This document shows positions 41,085-52,565 of a stretch of 64,000 nucleotides of DNA, in pieces. This DNA comes from Sepioteuthis lessoniana. Lineage: Eukaryota > Mollusca > Cephalopoda > Myopsida > Loliginidae. The first letter of the stretch is position 1; the number at the start of each line of letters is the position of its first letter. The DNA lies in the NCBI GenBank assembly GCA_963585895.1, contig OY757939.1, positions 55,073,052-55,137,051 of the forward strand, read 5' to 3'. Made by a program: the position numbers and the translations under genes. Under the pieces are notes generated by a model. That model made no database searches. It was not told the DNA's origin and was given only the letters and a program-made list of their open reading frames with translations.

Positions 41085-41621
41085 TTGAATTAATCACCCA
41101 CTTACCCAGAATTTAGTTAATTTTATGAAATCCTGAGAAAATATCATTTGGATGCTAAAAATATTTCCTTTCATATAGAGTTAAATCCTCTAGATTGATA
41201 GGTACAGACTGAGATAGATAATGTTCAGTATGGTAACTTCTTCTCTAACAATAACAATCATAAAACATTGTTTATTTGCTATATCAAGAATTTTCTAGTT
41301 AATTGAAAATACATAAAAGAAAATATGTTCTTCTGGAATGTGACCTGCTAACTAATACACAAACATGAAGCCAATTTAAATTTATCTTATTAAATTATAA
41401 ACTGTTTATCTTTTCTGAATTTTATTGGCCTTGTCTTTTATTATTTAATTTCATGAAAGCAAAACAAAATTTTACAGATGTTAATCATTTAATGTGGCCA
41501 TAAAAAAAAAAAAAAAATCAAAAAATCAAATGTGCTAGTACCCCACAAAAAATTAGAAAAAATATCCTGACACTGTCTGAGGATTAAAAGAAAATAAAAA
41601 GAAAACATGAATGGGATTATC
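41085..41621. other. No recognisable feature
   Basis: AT-rich sequence, an A15 run at 41503. Confidence 0.5.
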
Positions 41622-42012
41622 ATCTGAGAATTAATCTTATTTTTATTGCGGACTTTTTGTCCTCATCTTGGGGCCCATGGCACAACAGATACAGACGTTG
41701 AGTCTCTACGGTTCCAGGTGAGCATTGTCAGAAGATAGTGGTTTCAATTCCTACCTAAGCCGGCCAGAGGTTTACTTGGTCAAAAACGTGGTGCAATAGA
41801 CAACAACTATGGAAGGCAGTAATTACTGGGGATACAGTTAAAAGACTCAGCATTCCTATCCGAGGTCGCGGTTAATCACCTAAAGAAGGCCAGAGGTGAA
41901 ATTTGGCCGAAATGTAGTGAAGAAGGAACAACACAAAAACTACCAAGATGAGGACAAAAAGTCTGCAATGAATTAATGAGGACAAAAAGTCTGCAATGAA
42001 TTAATTCTCAGA
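41622..42012. mobile_element. Foldback element with tRNA-like interior
   Basis: Ends ATCTGAGAATTAAT and ATTGCGGACTTTTTGTCCTC at the left are matched in reverse complement at the right, where a 29-bp part (AATGAGGACAAAAAGTCTGC) is present twice. The interior contains CATGGCACAACAGATACAG and GGTTTCAATTCC at tRNA-like spacing. Confidence 0.6.
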
Positions 42013-42186
42013 TTAAGAAGCCTCATCTCAAAACGATTCCAATTAAAGACAACTGGGAGTATCATGTCCACCAATACTCATGACTTATTAAACTGAACAC
42101 AGTAGCAGAAGTATAGACCCCCCGATGAGGATTGAACACATTATTCTATCCAGTGGTAATTGATCTGAAACCAGTACACCACAAGT

Positions 42187-42985
42187 AGGGGAGTCTTTGT
42201 TGCATAGTGGCTAATGTGCTGGACTGCAACATCATAATAAGCAAATTTGAACTCCATTCATGCTATTATGTTCACTTTCAGAACTAATACCATGGGAAAA
42301 AGTATGAACTTTCTTATTCCTCCTAGCTATGGGTTAGATAGTATCAATATTGTCCTTGCCCAGTCGGCTAGGGCTGTAGAATACACTGACTGCACCTCTG
42401 CAGAGGGGTAAAACCCTCCCCCAACGAGTGTCCTGATTATGACACTAAACAATCTGATGGTGAGGCTCCAGCAGTGCTGGAGCTTTGGGGATTGCGGAGT
42501 ACCCCTTCATTGCCATTGCTCCCAGGTCCACTCTGGTAGCATCTGATAGGGCCCTATCTATGGGTTAAATAGAACTAACAGCATACTTATGCTAAAATGA
42601 ATTGAGTAAACTGAATAGCTTGAAATAGAAATGTTTTTGACAATTAAACCGTACTTACATTTAAACTGCGTGCTTATGCTTAACTGAATTATTTCAAAAA
42701 GAACTGTTTTTTGACATTAAAACTGTATTTACACTTAACTGAATTGTTACATATAACTGCTTGAATAGTTTGAAATGGAAATGTTTTTGACAATTAAACT
42801 GTGTACTTATGCTAAACTGAACTGTTTTCAATAGAACAGATTATTTACATAAAAATGGATTTGATGTTAAATAACCTACCTACAAACCAAATCCAACAAA
42901 CCAAACCAATATTGTCCTCCTACAACAATTGCTTTGGCATTAAATAACCCATGAAGGTTGATATGTCATTAAACAAAGAAACCAA
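42187..42985 (+). mobile_element. SINE-B split by a composite retroposon
   Basis: Head and body at 42187-42356 (TTGTTGCATAGTGGCTAATG, AATTTGAACTCC, GGGTTAGATAGTATCAATAT), tail at 42907-42985 (CTTTGGCATTAAATAACCCA, GGTTGATATGTCATTAAAC). Contiguous once 42357-42906 and one TSD are removed. Confidence 0.85.
42357..42906 (+). mobile_element. Composite retroposon, 550 bp, 12-bp TSD
   Basis: CAATATTGTCCT is exactly duplicated at 42345-42356 and 42907-42918. Head begins TGCCCAGTCGGCTAGGGCTG; subrepeats 42560-42830; tail 42855-42906 (GATGTTAAATAACC...CAACAAACC). This copy defines both ends of the family. Confidence 0.9.
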
Positions 42986-43231
42986 ACTTGTATGCCACAA
43001 GTTGTTCAAATTTAGTCTGGCACACAGATTTCAAATTGTTTACAGTACTTACAGTTAATAAATTGTCACCCATCTAAATTCTGAGGAGGCTTCCTACTGC
43101 TTAACTTCAGGGATCTGACAGGAACTAATACTTTAGCATGACATTATTTATTAAGCTTCACACAACCTGACATAGAAAATTCAGGTTGCTTATAGCACTT
43201 GCTGTAACTAAGTAGTTACCCATCTAATATA

Positions 43232-43469
43232 GGGAGTGTCCTCGTGGTGTAATGGTTAAAGCGATGGACTGCGGAATCGTAATAAGCGAGTTCGTATTCC
43301 AGTCGCACTATTACGTTCCCTTTCGCGCAAATACCCTTGGGAAAGGTATGAACCCCCGTATCCTCCCAGCTATGGGTTAAATAGTACCACTACTGTTCTT
43401 CTAGGAGAATAGCTTTGGCATTAAATAACCTACAAAGTTTGATATGCCACTAAACAAAGAAACCAAACT
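43232..43469 (+). mobile_element. SINE-B, full length, 10-bp TSD
   Basis: ATCTAATATA flanks it (43222-43231 and 43470-43479). Head GGAGTGTCCTCGTGGTGTAA with A box TGGTGTAATGGTTAAAGCG and B-box-like GAGTTCGTATTCC; body CCTTGGGAAAGGTATGAACC; hairpin tail from 43421 (GGCATTAAATAACCTAC, GTTTGATATGCC) to AAACAAAGAAACC. The reference copy for the family. Confidence 0.9.
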
Positions 43470-43470
43470 A

Positions 43471-43476
<6 letters not shown>

Positions 43477-43511
<35 letters not shown>
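43477..43511. repeat. (TA)n microsatellite
   Basis: TA repeat beginning in the TSD of the preceding SINE-B. Confidence 0.9.
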
Positions 43512-43514
<3 letters not shown>

Positions 43515-43529
43515 AAGAAAAAGAGTTTA

Positions 43530-43981
43530 TTGTCCAGTCGGCTGAGACTAGGATATACCGACTGCTTCCCTGCAAATGAATAAGACTCCTCTCCCCAACA
43601 AGTGTCCTGGATATGACACTTGACAATCTGATGGTGAGGTTTCAGTAATGCTGGAGCCTTGGGGAATATGGATTACCTCTTTATTGCCATTGCTCCCAGG
43701 TCCACTCTGGACCAGAGTGGTAGTACCTGGTACGATCCAATCTATGGGTCAAATAGAACTAAACAGTGTACTTATATTAAACTGATCTGTTTGAAATGGA
43801 ACTGTTTTTAAATAGAACTAAACTGTACTTATGCTAAACTGAATTGTTTTGAAATAGAACTGTTTTGGCATTTAACTGTTTGTAAACAAAAATTATACTA
43901 AACTGAATTGTTTGAAATTTTATTTGGCATTAAATAACCCCAAAAGGGTTGATATGCTGGAAAACAAAACGACCAACCAAG
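43530..43981 (+). mobile_element. Composite retroposon, 452 bp, 9-bp TSD
   Basis: AAGAGTTTA at 43521-43529 and 43982-43990. Head TTGTCCAGTCGGCTGAGACT, subrepeats with AACTGAATTGTTTTGAAATA, tail TTGGCATTAAATAACCCC then AGGGTTGATATGC. Confidence 0.85.
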
Positions 43982-43990
43982 AAGAGTTTA

Positions 43991-44505
43991 GAAAATTAGG
44001 TTGCTATCCTAGAGGTCAAGCATCATTGAAATGTAAATGAGTTTAAATTAATAAAAATTAATCACTTATACTCTCTATCACACTTATCTCTCTTACACTG
44101 TAGATCCATTTTTGGTAATATATTCGTTGGTATTCTGATAATTCTAGTGAAACATGGCAATCTAATTTTCTAAATTTTTTTTTCTTTCTTTGATATATAT
44201 ATAATAGATGAGAAAAAAAATGATATGTAAGGAAAAAATCATTTAAGAAAGTTGAATAGAATGTAGTGTTCAGATGCTGGCAAGCAGAGCAATATGAAAA
44301 CTAAAATAACTCTTCTCACCTTCCTTAGCTCATCTGTTGCTATTAGTTTCATGCATGAAAAATTAATGAAAAAAAGTTCAATCCTCAATTAGTTTTTGGA
44401 GATTAATTAAGTTAAAAAAAAATTTTTTTAATTTTTTTTAATTTTTTTTTTTAAACTAAATCTGAAACTAATCATAACAGGTGAGTAAAGGAGGAAAAAA
44501 AAAAT

Positions 44506-44525
<20 letters not shown>
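43991..44525. other. No recognisable feature
   Basis: A/T homopolymer-rich sequence. Confidence 0.5.

Positions 44526-44572
<47 letters not shown>
44526..44572. repeat. A-run and (TA)n microsatellite
   Basis: Preceded by A18 at 44508-44525. Confidence 0.9.
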
Positions 44573-44576
<4 letters not shown>

Positions 44577-44789
44577 GGTTGTTTAATAAGTTCTAAGGCA
44601 AACCCAGAAAGAAGAGCATAGCTGAACATTTTTCTTGTGACAACACATTACCACTTCATATGGAACTAGAAAAACCTATTCAGATTTTTCTAGATTTATA
44701 AGAAGTAATTGTGTTGCCACAACAAAAATGTTCATCAACAGCTCTTTTCCTTTGGCAAGGCTTAAAACTTTTTGAACTGCTCTCACTGA

Positions 44790-44793
<4 letters not shown>

Positions 44794-44858
<65 letters not shown>

Positions 44859-44900
44859 GTGTGTGTGTGTGTGTATATATATAATATATATATATATATG
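44794..44900. repeat. (TA)n-(TATG)n-(TG)n compound microsatellite
   Basis: TA 44794-44836, TATG units to 44857, TG to 44872, TA again to 44900. Confidence 0.95.
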
Positions 44901-45326
44901 CACTTGTGTAGCTCCTTGCCAGAAGTGTTATTTACATATATATCAGCATTTCTGTTTGCAGTGGTTTCATTTCAAGATGATTGTATTAGTATTGAAAATG
45001 AAAGAAAGATGAAGAAATTAAAAAAAAAAAAGAACTTCTTCAGATTTCTATATTTCCCATCATTAATGATGGGGTGATTCATGAATGAATGGAAATTTTT
45101 TCGTTTTCTTTTTGAAACTGTGTATAAAATCATCTTTGAAGCATTTTTATAGTAAAATTATTTGCATTCCATCTCTATTCTGAAATAATTTACAATGTAT
45201 TCATATTGTAAAATAATTGATAATACTTAATATCTGTTTTGATTCTATAATGTTTCACTAGAAATAATGCTAAAAAAATTATTTAATATAGTACATGAGG
45301 TGTGATCAAAAGAAGTGACTAGGGCT
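44901..45326. other. No recognisable feature
   Basis: A frame at 44835-45077 is mostly microsatellite translation. Confidence 0.5.
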
Positions 45327-45338
45327 TTAAATTTGTTT

Positions 45339-45915
45339 TTGCCCAGTCAGCTGGAGCTGTAGAATACACTGACTGCACCTCTGCAGAGGGGTAAGACCCC
45401 TACCAAACGAGTGTCCTGGATATGACACTAAACAATCTGATGGTCAGGTTCCAACAGTGCTGGAGCTTTGGGGAATGCAGAGTACCCCTTCATTGCCATT
45501 GCTCCCAGGTCCACTCTGGCCCGGAGTGGTAGTACCTGATTGGGCCCTATCTATGGGTTAAATAGAACTAACACCATACTTATGCTAAACTGAATTGTTT
45601 GAGTAAAGTGAAGGGCTTGAAATAGAAATGTTTTTGACAATTAAACCGTACTTACATTTAAACTGTGTGCTTGTTTAACTGAATTATTTCAAAAAGAACT
45701 GTTTTTCAACATTAAAACTTTATTTACACTTAACTGAATTGTTACATATAACTGCTTGAATAGTTAGAAATGGAAATGTTTTTGACAATTAAACTGTGTA
45801 CTTATGCTAAACTGAATTGTTTTAAATAGAACAGATTATTTACATAAAAATGGATTTGGCGTTAAATAACCTACAAAGGTTGATATGCCATAAAACCCAA
45901 CAAACCAACCAATCA
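45339..45915 (+). mobile_element. Composite retroposon, 577 bp, 12-bp TSD
   Basis: TTAAATTTGTTT flanks it at 45327-45338 and 45916-45927. Head TTGCCCAGTCAGCTGGAGCT, subrepeats 45550-45850, tail from 45856 (TTGGCGTTAAATAACC, GGTTGATATGCC) to CAACAAACCAACCAATCA. About 90% identical to the copy at 42357. Confidence 0.9.
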
Positions 45916-46107
45916 TTAAATTTGTTTAATTTTAAAATTTAAATGAAGGCAGGTGCTTATGTGATGATGTCTAGATGTCTAGATTACTGTCTAGATGTGT
46001 GCACAGCTGGCACTTTGTATAATAAAGTGACTGTGTCTAGATGAGTTGGTGCCAATTTGAAAAAATTTATGAAGGCTGTCTCAATAGTTTTTGAATAGAA
46101 TGTTCTT

Positions 46108-46528
46108 TTGGTTTGATTTCATGGCATATCAACCGTTGTTGGTTATTTAATGCCAAATCCTGTTTTTTTACATATATATTAAATATGATTCATAAACATA
46201 TTTTGTAGATACACACAGTTAAATGATCAAATGGTTCTTTTTCTAACAATTCAGTTTAGCATAAGTCATTTGTCAGCACTCAGTTTTAAATGTTAAACAG
46301 TTCTATTTGACCCATAGACATAACCCTATTAGATACTACCACACCAGGCCAGTTTGCACCTGGGAGAGATGGCATTAAAGGGGTACTCAGCATTCCCCAA
46401 AGCTCCAACATTACTGAAACTTCACCATCAGATTGTTTAGCGTCATATTCAGGACCCTTGTTGTAGGGGCGGGGGATAATCCTCTGCAGAGATTCTGTCG
46501 GTGTATTCTACAGCCCTAACCAAATGAG
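46108..46528 (-). mobile_element. Composite retroposon
   Basis: Tail 46108-46160, one AT-rich spacer, subrepeats to 46300, head 46310-46528 ending CCCTAACCAAATGAGCTGG. Confidence 0.8.
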
Positions 46529-46544
46529 CTGGATGCTTTTTCAC

Positions 46545-46745
46545 TGAAACAGGATTATGCAAGTGCAACATTCACCAGTCCGAGCTCTGTGCAACTTTCC
46601 TAAAAAAATGTTTATCCCAAGGGTAAGATTTGAGGACATGGAGGGCATTAAAAGAAATATGATGGTACATTGTTACACCATATCAAAAGAGGGGTTTCAC
46701 AGGTCCTTTGACCAATGGAAGACTCACTGGAATAAATGAATTTCC
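46545..46745 (+). pseudogene. Second mariner-type transposase, C-terminal relic
   Basis: The frame 46557-46739 ends RFEDMEGIKRNMMVH...FHRSFDQWKTHWNK, which resembles the C-terminal region of mariner transposases of a different subfamily from M1-M4 (GIKRN...F..CF..W..RWNKC). The catalytic part is scrambled and no inverted repeats were found. Confidence 0.55.
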
Positions 46746-46944
46746 AGCAGTGGCATAATGTGAGATGTGCAGACCACACAAGGTGACCAATATTATAATT
46801 GTATCAATTTCTTATGATCTTTGCTCAATCTCTGAGCAATCATAAACTCACTGAACGATTGTTTCTATTGAGACTATACTGAATTACTTGATGTTGAAGA
46901 GAACTTTGCAATTCAAGAAGTTAGGATAAATACCTAGTTCAGGG

Positions 46945-47150
46945 TTTTTCATATTTTCATTAAGAATAAATACTTTAGTCCAATGTTCTTTCCTATTTTT
47001 TTGTGGGTGGGGGAATAAATATCTAACTTATTCATTGTTTTTCCTATTTTTGTTAAGAATAAATAATTTAGTCCAATGTTCTTTCATATAATTTTTTGGA
47101 GGCAGGGGGGAATAAATATCAAAGTTATTTATTGTTTTTTCATTATTTTC
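46945..47150. repeat. 98-bp tandem duplication
   Basis: AAGAATAAATACTTTAGTCC at 46963 recurs at 47061 with GGGGGAATAAATAT following each. Confidence 0.7.
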
Positions 47151-47705
47151 AACTTTTCACCTGTTTTAGACTTTATTGTTGTTTTCTATGTTTTAAATTG
47201 AATTAATTTTTTTTTAATTATCAGTCTTCCCAGGTTTAAATTTTATCATTATTACATTTTTTAGCAATCCCTCAAAGAAATATATACATGTGTTTGTCAT
47301 GATCAATGGTGCATTATATTTAAAGAAGTGGGGAGCCAATTTGACTATTGCACAGGGCTATCAAAACCCCCACTACACCATTGATACCTTGGGAACTATT
47401 TGGAAGAAAATTAACTTTTCATTCATTGTTCATTTCTGTCTTGGTAAATACACCTACAGTCTAAAATATCTGCATTACAGTACATTTTAAAACAGTGCTC
47501 AATCTGCAATATTGGGCTTAGGGCTGCATAGGGTTAAACTCAAAGCTAACGTATAACAAAGGATTTCTCAGTGACAAAATAGAACAAAAAGTAATTCCTA
47601 TTTTATAATCAAACAAACAATGGCCAGGTCAAGGCAACTTCCGAGACCAACATTAGCTTTTGTTAGTTAATTTCTTCTAATCCCCAGCAGTTAATGATTA
47701 AACAG
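47151..47705. other. No recognisable feature
   Basis: A 66-codon frame at 47290-47490 has no recognised motif. Confidence 0.45.
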
Positions 47706-47792
47706 AGAGAGAAAATAAAGACAAGTATTAGCAAGGCTACCTGGCATTGCTCAAGAAAAAATAAAGAAAGTTATTGTGTGTGTGTGTGTGTC

Positions 47793-47828
<36 letters not shown>

Positions 47829-47829
47829 T

Positions 47830-48067
47830 CTATAATCATCTCCAAGTAAGATGAACAAGACATGCAGGAGACTGCTGGACAAGCAAAGAAGTGACATTTT
47901 CTTATGGACCAGTCCATATGAATGTGCCAGTCCTGGTTGACCTGCAAGAGCTCATCTATGACAGCTCTGTGCAATCATAGGATGAAGTTTAGAGGATCTG
48001 CCTGGAGTGATGGACAATAGGGACAGATGGAGGGAGAGAGTCAGGGAAATCCGTGCTAGCAGCATGA
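47830..48067 (+). mobile_element. RTE-like LINE 3' end, unit 1
   Basis: AAGTAAGATGAACAAGACAT (VRRTRH-like), GGACCAGTCCATATGAATGT, GGAGGGAGAGAGTCAGGGAA (WRERVREI-like), ends CAGCATGAGA. Confidence 0.65.
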
Positions 48068-48168
48068 GAGAGAAAATAAAGACAAGTATTAGCAAGGCTA
48101 CCTGGCATTGCTCAAGAAAAAATAAAGAAAGTTATTGAGTGTCTGTGTCTGTGTGTGTATGTATGTTA

Positions 48169-48530
<362 letters not shown>

Positions 48531-48544
48531 ATATATATAATCAA

Positions 48545-49239
48545 ACATTGCTCTGTAGGCAGGGTTTAGAATACACTGATTGCTTCTTCAAAAGAATAAG
48601 ACCCCTCCCCTTAAAAGGGATATGCTGAGTATAATACTAGACTACGTCCAGGTGGTGAGGCTCTAGTTCTGAAGATGAAGCACCTCTTAATTACTTATTC
48701 TTAATCACTTTGACCCAGAGTGGTATTCCCTTTTAGGATTCCATCTTTTGGACAAGAAGCTCTGTTTGAGATAATATTCAAGATGGTTTTAAACTATATT
48801 TGTGTGCTCTTAAAACATTGATATTTCAACTAAGTATCAAGTGTTTAGCTATTTATGACAATTACAAACTACATTTAAATGCTAACAAATTGTTAGTATC
48901 ATACAAGAATACTTGAATTATTAGTATCGTACAACAATACTCGAAAACCACATAACTATTTAACCCATAAATGGGACCCTATCAGTACTTATTTATGAGT
49001 CAAAGAGATCTGTTTAAATCTAGTATAATAATTTTATTTAGTTATTACTTGAAATCATACACTTGCATGTAAAAAATGATGATTAATATCATTAAATAGG
49101 AGTCATTATTTAAAATCATATAATTGCATGCAAAAAAATGATAATCATTATTATTACATAGGAACCATTACTCAAAACCATATAGTTGCTTGAAAAGAAA
49201 TGACTTCAGCATTAAATAACCCAACCAGCCAGAAAGGAT
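48545..49239 (+). mobile_element. Composite retroposon, subfamily 2
   Basis: Head-like CTCTGTAGGCAGGGTTTAGA at 48550, GTCCAGGTGGTGAGGCTCTA, ACTTTGACCCAGAGTGGTAT; then AAGATGGTTTTAAACTATAT and GTGTGCTCTTAAAACATTGA as at 35480; then subrepeats to 49195 and a tail stub TTCAGCATTAAATAACCC at 49205. Confidence 0.6.
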
Positions 49240-49411
49240 TATTAAATACAATGAATTCAGAGTACTACACTCAGCATATGGAGATGCCTTTTTACACCCA
49301 TCCTTCTCCCACTCTCACATAAACCAATATGGCCGTTTGTTTACTTCTGGTCCTAGCAAAGCAACTCCTTTTCTCGAGAGTATCAGGGGAGGTCACTTGG
49401 ATGGCTTAACA
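49240..49411 (-). mobile_element. 172-bp solo LTR (TRIM-like), 5-bp TSD
   Basis: Reverse strand TGTTAAGCCATCCAAGTGAC to the terminal TATTTAATA; AGGAT at 49235-49239 and 49412-49416. Closely related to the 174-bp element at 56951. The terminal TG..CA has one mutated base (TA) at one end. Confidence 0.7.
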
Positions 49412-49534
49412 AGGATAACATGGTAAAGTACATGCTGTAGAATGTGGTAATAAATAATACCTAATGACATTATTAGGTATTATAATTGTATAATTTTCCA
49501 CTTGAAATGATAAAATCCTGTTAATTCTAACTTT

Positions 49535-49562
49535 AAAGTTTTTTTTTTTTTTTTTTTTTTTT
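49535..49562. repeat. T homopolymer
   Basis: A run of about 24 T. Confidence 0.9.
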
Positions 49563-49649
49563 AAACATTCAAGAAGCAATAATTATGATGTTACTCTATT
49601 TTTCATTATTTAGTTACATGTGCAGATTGTTAACAGGGCTGTTTAAGAA

Positions 49650-50000
49650 TGGAACGAAGGTTAAAATACACTGACTGCTGATCCTGGTAAAATGGGATGT
49701 CCTGGGTTATGACACTAAACTGTATCTGATGGTGAGGCTCTTGTTCTGGAGCTTGGGAAGTGTAGACTACCACTTTGTTGCCATTACTCACAGGTCCACT
49801 CTGACCTGGAGTGGTAGTAACTGTTAGGCTTCAAGCTATGGGTCAAACTAATCTGTTTGAAAATTTTACTTGTATTAGATAGGAATATTTGAAACTATAT
49901 AACTGTGTGCAAACAAATCATTATAATGATTAAATAGGAATAGTTACTAAAGATCATGATTGTGAATAAATTATAAGTATTTGATAGGAATACTTGACAC
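49650..50000 (+). mobile_element. Composite retroposon, head-truncated
   Basis: AGGTTAAAATACACTGACTG, AACTGTATCTGATGGTGAGG, ACCTGGAGTGGTAGTAACTG, then subrepeats with TAGATAGGAATATTTGAAAC. Confidence 0.65.
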
Positions 50001-50113
50001 CATATACATTTAACATTTAGGTTCACTGTCTTCTACTATTTTAGTTTTTCAATTACATATGTAGATTTGCCATTTTGTTTTATCTTCTCTGAGGAAGTTC
50101 CCATGACATTGTA

Positions 50114-50351
50114 AGTGGGTGTCCTCGTGGTGTAATGGTTAAAGCAATGGACTGCGGAATTGTAGTACACGAGTTCGTACTCCAGTTGCGCTATTACGTT
50201 CACTTTCGGGCAAATACCCTTGGGAAAGGTATGAACCTCCTTATCCTCCCAGCTATGGGTTAAATAGTACCACTACTGTTCTTCTAGGAGAACGGCTTTG
50301 GCATTAAATAACCTACAAAGAGTTGATATGCCATTAAACAAAGAAACCAAA
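50114..50351 (+). mobile_element. SINE-B, full length, 13-bp TSD
   Basis: CCATGACATTGTA at 50101-50113 and 50352-50364. About 95% identical to the copy at 43232, including the hairpin tail (AACCTACAAAGAGTTGATAT with a 2-base insertion). Confidence 0.9.
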
Positions 50352-50353
50352 CC

Positions 50354-50545
50354 ATGACATTGTAGCAAGCAAGTTCAAACTCCAGTCACACTATTGTATT
50401 CACTTTTAGAATAATACCCTGGGAAAGGCATGAACTCATTTCTTCCTTCAGCTATGTGTTAAATAGTATGACTACTTAGTATGACTACTTTTCTTCTGCA
50501 AGGATGGCTTCGGCATTGAATAACCCATGAAGGTTGATATGCTAA
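50354..50545 (+). repeat. SINE-B, older 5'-truncated copy
   Basis: ATGACATTGTAGCAAGCAAG (anticodon-arm region), CAAACTCCAGTC, body and tail (TTCGGCATTGAATAACCCAT). The younger copy used its first bases as target. Confidence 0.75.
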
Positions 50546-50559
50546 TAAAACAAAACAAA

Positions 50560-51015
50560 ATCTATTTTTTGCCATCTTTATTAACTGATCTTTCATAACT
50601 TTTTACATTTTTCTGTGAAGAACTACTCAAGGTACATTTAACAGTTTTCCAGGAAATTGAATTTTTTTATGTCATTGTAATCAATAAAAATAGATATTGA
50701 TATGGTAGCTATTACGATGCAACTTTTTAAAAATGAAATTAGTTAAAACTAAACTAAACCCTCCAAATGCCAATAAACTTTTTTATTATACATTTTTTTC
50801 TATTGTTTTTATTCATCTTAGATTTATTGGCTTTTTAATTGCAATTCACTGGTTGTAACCTCTAACTGTAAGGTCACTAGAACAATAAAGGATAAATTCC
50901 TGTGGTGCTTCATATTTGTGGCCTTGTGTCAAATCTAAGCTATGCTTTATAAACGGCTATACTGGCATTATCATTTTCTACTGTTTTCAACAATCTATAG
51001 AGTCACAATCAAATT
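50560..51015. other. No recognisable feature
   Basis: AT-rich, unassigned. Confidence 0.5.
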
Positions 51016-51017
51016 TT

Positions 51018-51290
51018 GTGCAAGACTGTAGAGAGGTAAGATCCCCACAACTCCAAAAAAGCAGGTGTCCTGGGTATGACACTAAACTGCATCTGATGGT
51101 GAGGTTCTAGTTTTGTAGCTCTGAGAAGTGTGAAGTACCCCCTCATTGTCATTACTTCCAGGTCCACTCTGACCTAAAATGGTTGTATATGTTAGGGTCC
51201 CATCTATAAATAGATCTGTTTAAAAATTATAGATATTTGATTAGAATGCTCAATTTCATATAACTGTAAATTATTTACAGTTAGAAATAG
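51018..51290 (+). mobile_element. Composite retroposon, head-truncated
   Basis: GACTGTAGAGAGGTAAGATC, GTGTCCTGGGTATGACACTA, TCCAGGTCCACTCTGACCTA and one subrepeat. Confidence 0.65.
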
Positions 51291-51294
51291 ATTT

Positions 51295-51430
51295 TGTTTT
51301 GTTTTGTTTTATTAGCATATCAACCTTTTGTGAGGTATTCAATGCCAAAGCCATCCTTGCAGAAGAACAGCAGTCATACTATTTAGCACATAGCTGAAGG
51401 TAGAAATGAGTTCATGCCTTTCCCAGGGTA
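51295..51430 (-). repeat. SINE-B, 3' part
   Basis: Tail TATTAGCATATCAACC...TATTCAATGCCAAAGCC, then body to CATGCCTTTCCCAGGGTA. Confidence 0.65.
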
Positions 51431-51657
51431 TGAAAAAGACTTACTTGAAGTTACAATTGTTTACTAAAGATTATTATTATTATTGACATGCCATTAAAAT
51501 CAATCAACTACCCCATTAAAATATATTTTATTATATAGAATTACTTACAAATCAATCAAGAGGATATTATTTGGTATTATTTATTACCAAACTCAACAAC
51601 ATTGAAATTGTACCCAAAAATAAAATCACAATACCTTTACAATAAAAAATATAATCA

Positions 51658-51957
51658 TATGTATTTACCAACCCCTTTACACAAACAAGATGTGATACAA
51701 GAATTTTCCAAGTAGAGTTTAACAGGTTTGAAGTCTGCATTTTCCTTCTCTGAAACTGTTTACCATACAATGGTTAAAGAGCCCAGTCTGCCTTATAATT
51801 TACCCATAGCTGGAGGGAGAATAGTTAGATATATACCCTTTTGCAAAGGTATTAGTGCTATGTGAAAGGTAAACATCTTCATCAAGGATATAAACTTGGG
51901 TTGCTGAGTCTATTTTTTTTTTTTTTATAACAACAACCATTAAAATCATGAGCATCT
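51658..51957 (-). mobile_element. SINE-A, degenerate full length
   Basis: TATTTACCAACCCCTTTACA (3' end) to ACCATTAAAATCATGAGCAT (head), with a T14 insertion at 51912. Before it, 51431-51657 shares sequence with the foldback at 56300 (CCAAACTCAACAACATTGAA). Confidence 0.7.
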
Positions 51958-52202
51958 CAAAAATATAATTTTATAGCATGCAGTATTAAAAATTGTCATA
52001 TAGAGACATACAGACACACACACATATATATATATATATATATGCCTACACATGTACTAAATTTTAGTTACACGTTTCAATATGGACATGTTTACCTGAC
52101 CTGGATTCAAGTATTCCTATCTAATACTAATAATTTATACAATTATATGGTTTCAAGTAACAAATAATAATCTTATTTAATAATCATTTGTTTGCATGCA
52201 GT

Positions 52203-52455
52203 TATATCATCATCATCATCATGTCGTGCCACCAGCACGGATATCCCCGACCCTCTCTTGCAACTTCTCCCTATCGTTCATCGCCTCTGGCAGGTCTTCT
52301 GGGCTACATCCCGTATCCTCACATAGCTGCTGTATGTATGTTCGAGCTAGTTGTCCTGCTTTTGCCCAGCCATATGTGGGGGTCCATAGGAGTACATCAC
52401 TTATGAGCTCGTCCCTGCTTCTCCAGCAGTGTCCTGCATGTCTGGTTCGTCTGAC
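52203..52455 (-). mobile_element. RTE-like LINE 3' end
   Basis: (ATG)n tail at the left; the reverse strand encodes RRTRHAGHCWRSRDEL and ...WREVARERVGDI-like terminus. About 90% identical to the copy at 34661. Confidence 0.8.
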
Positions 52456-52565
52456 TTATTAATAATTTGCACACTTTTATGGTTTCAAGTATTCATATTT
52501 AATAGAAAAAATTTACACAGTTTTATGGTTTCATATTTGATAATCATTTGTTTGCAACTTGGACA

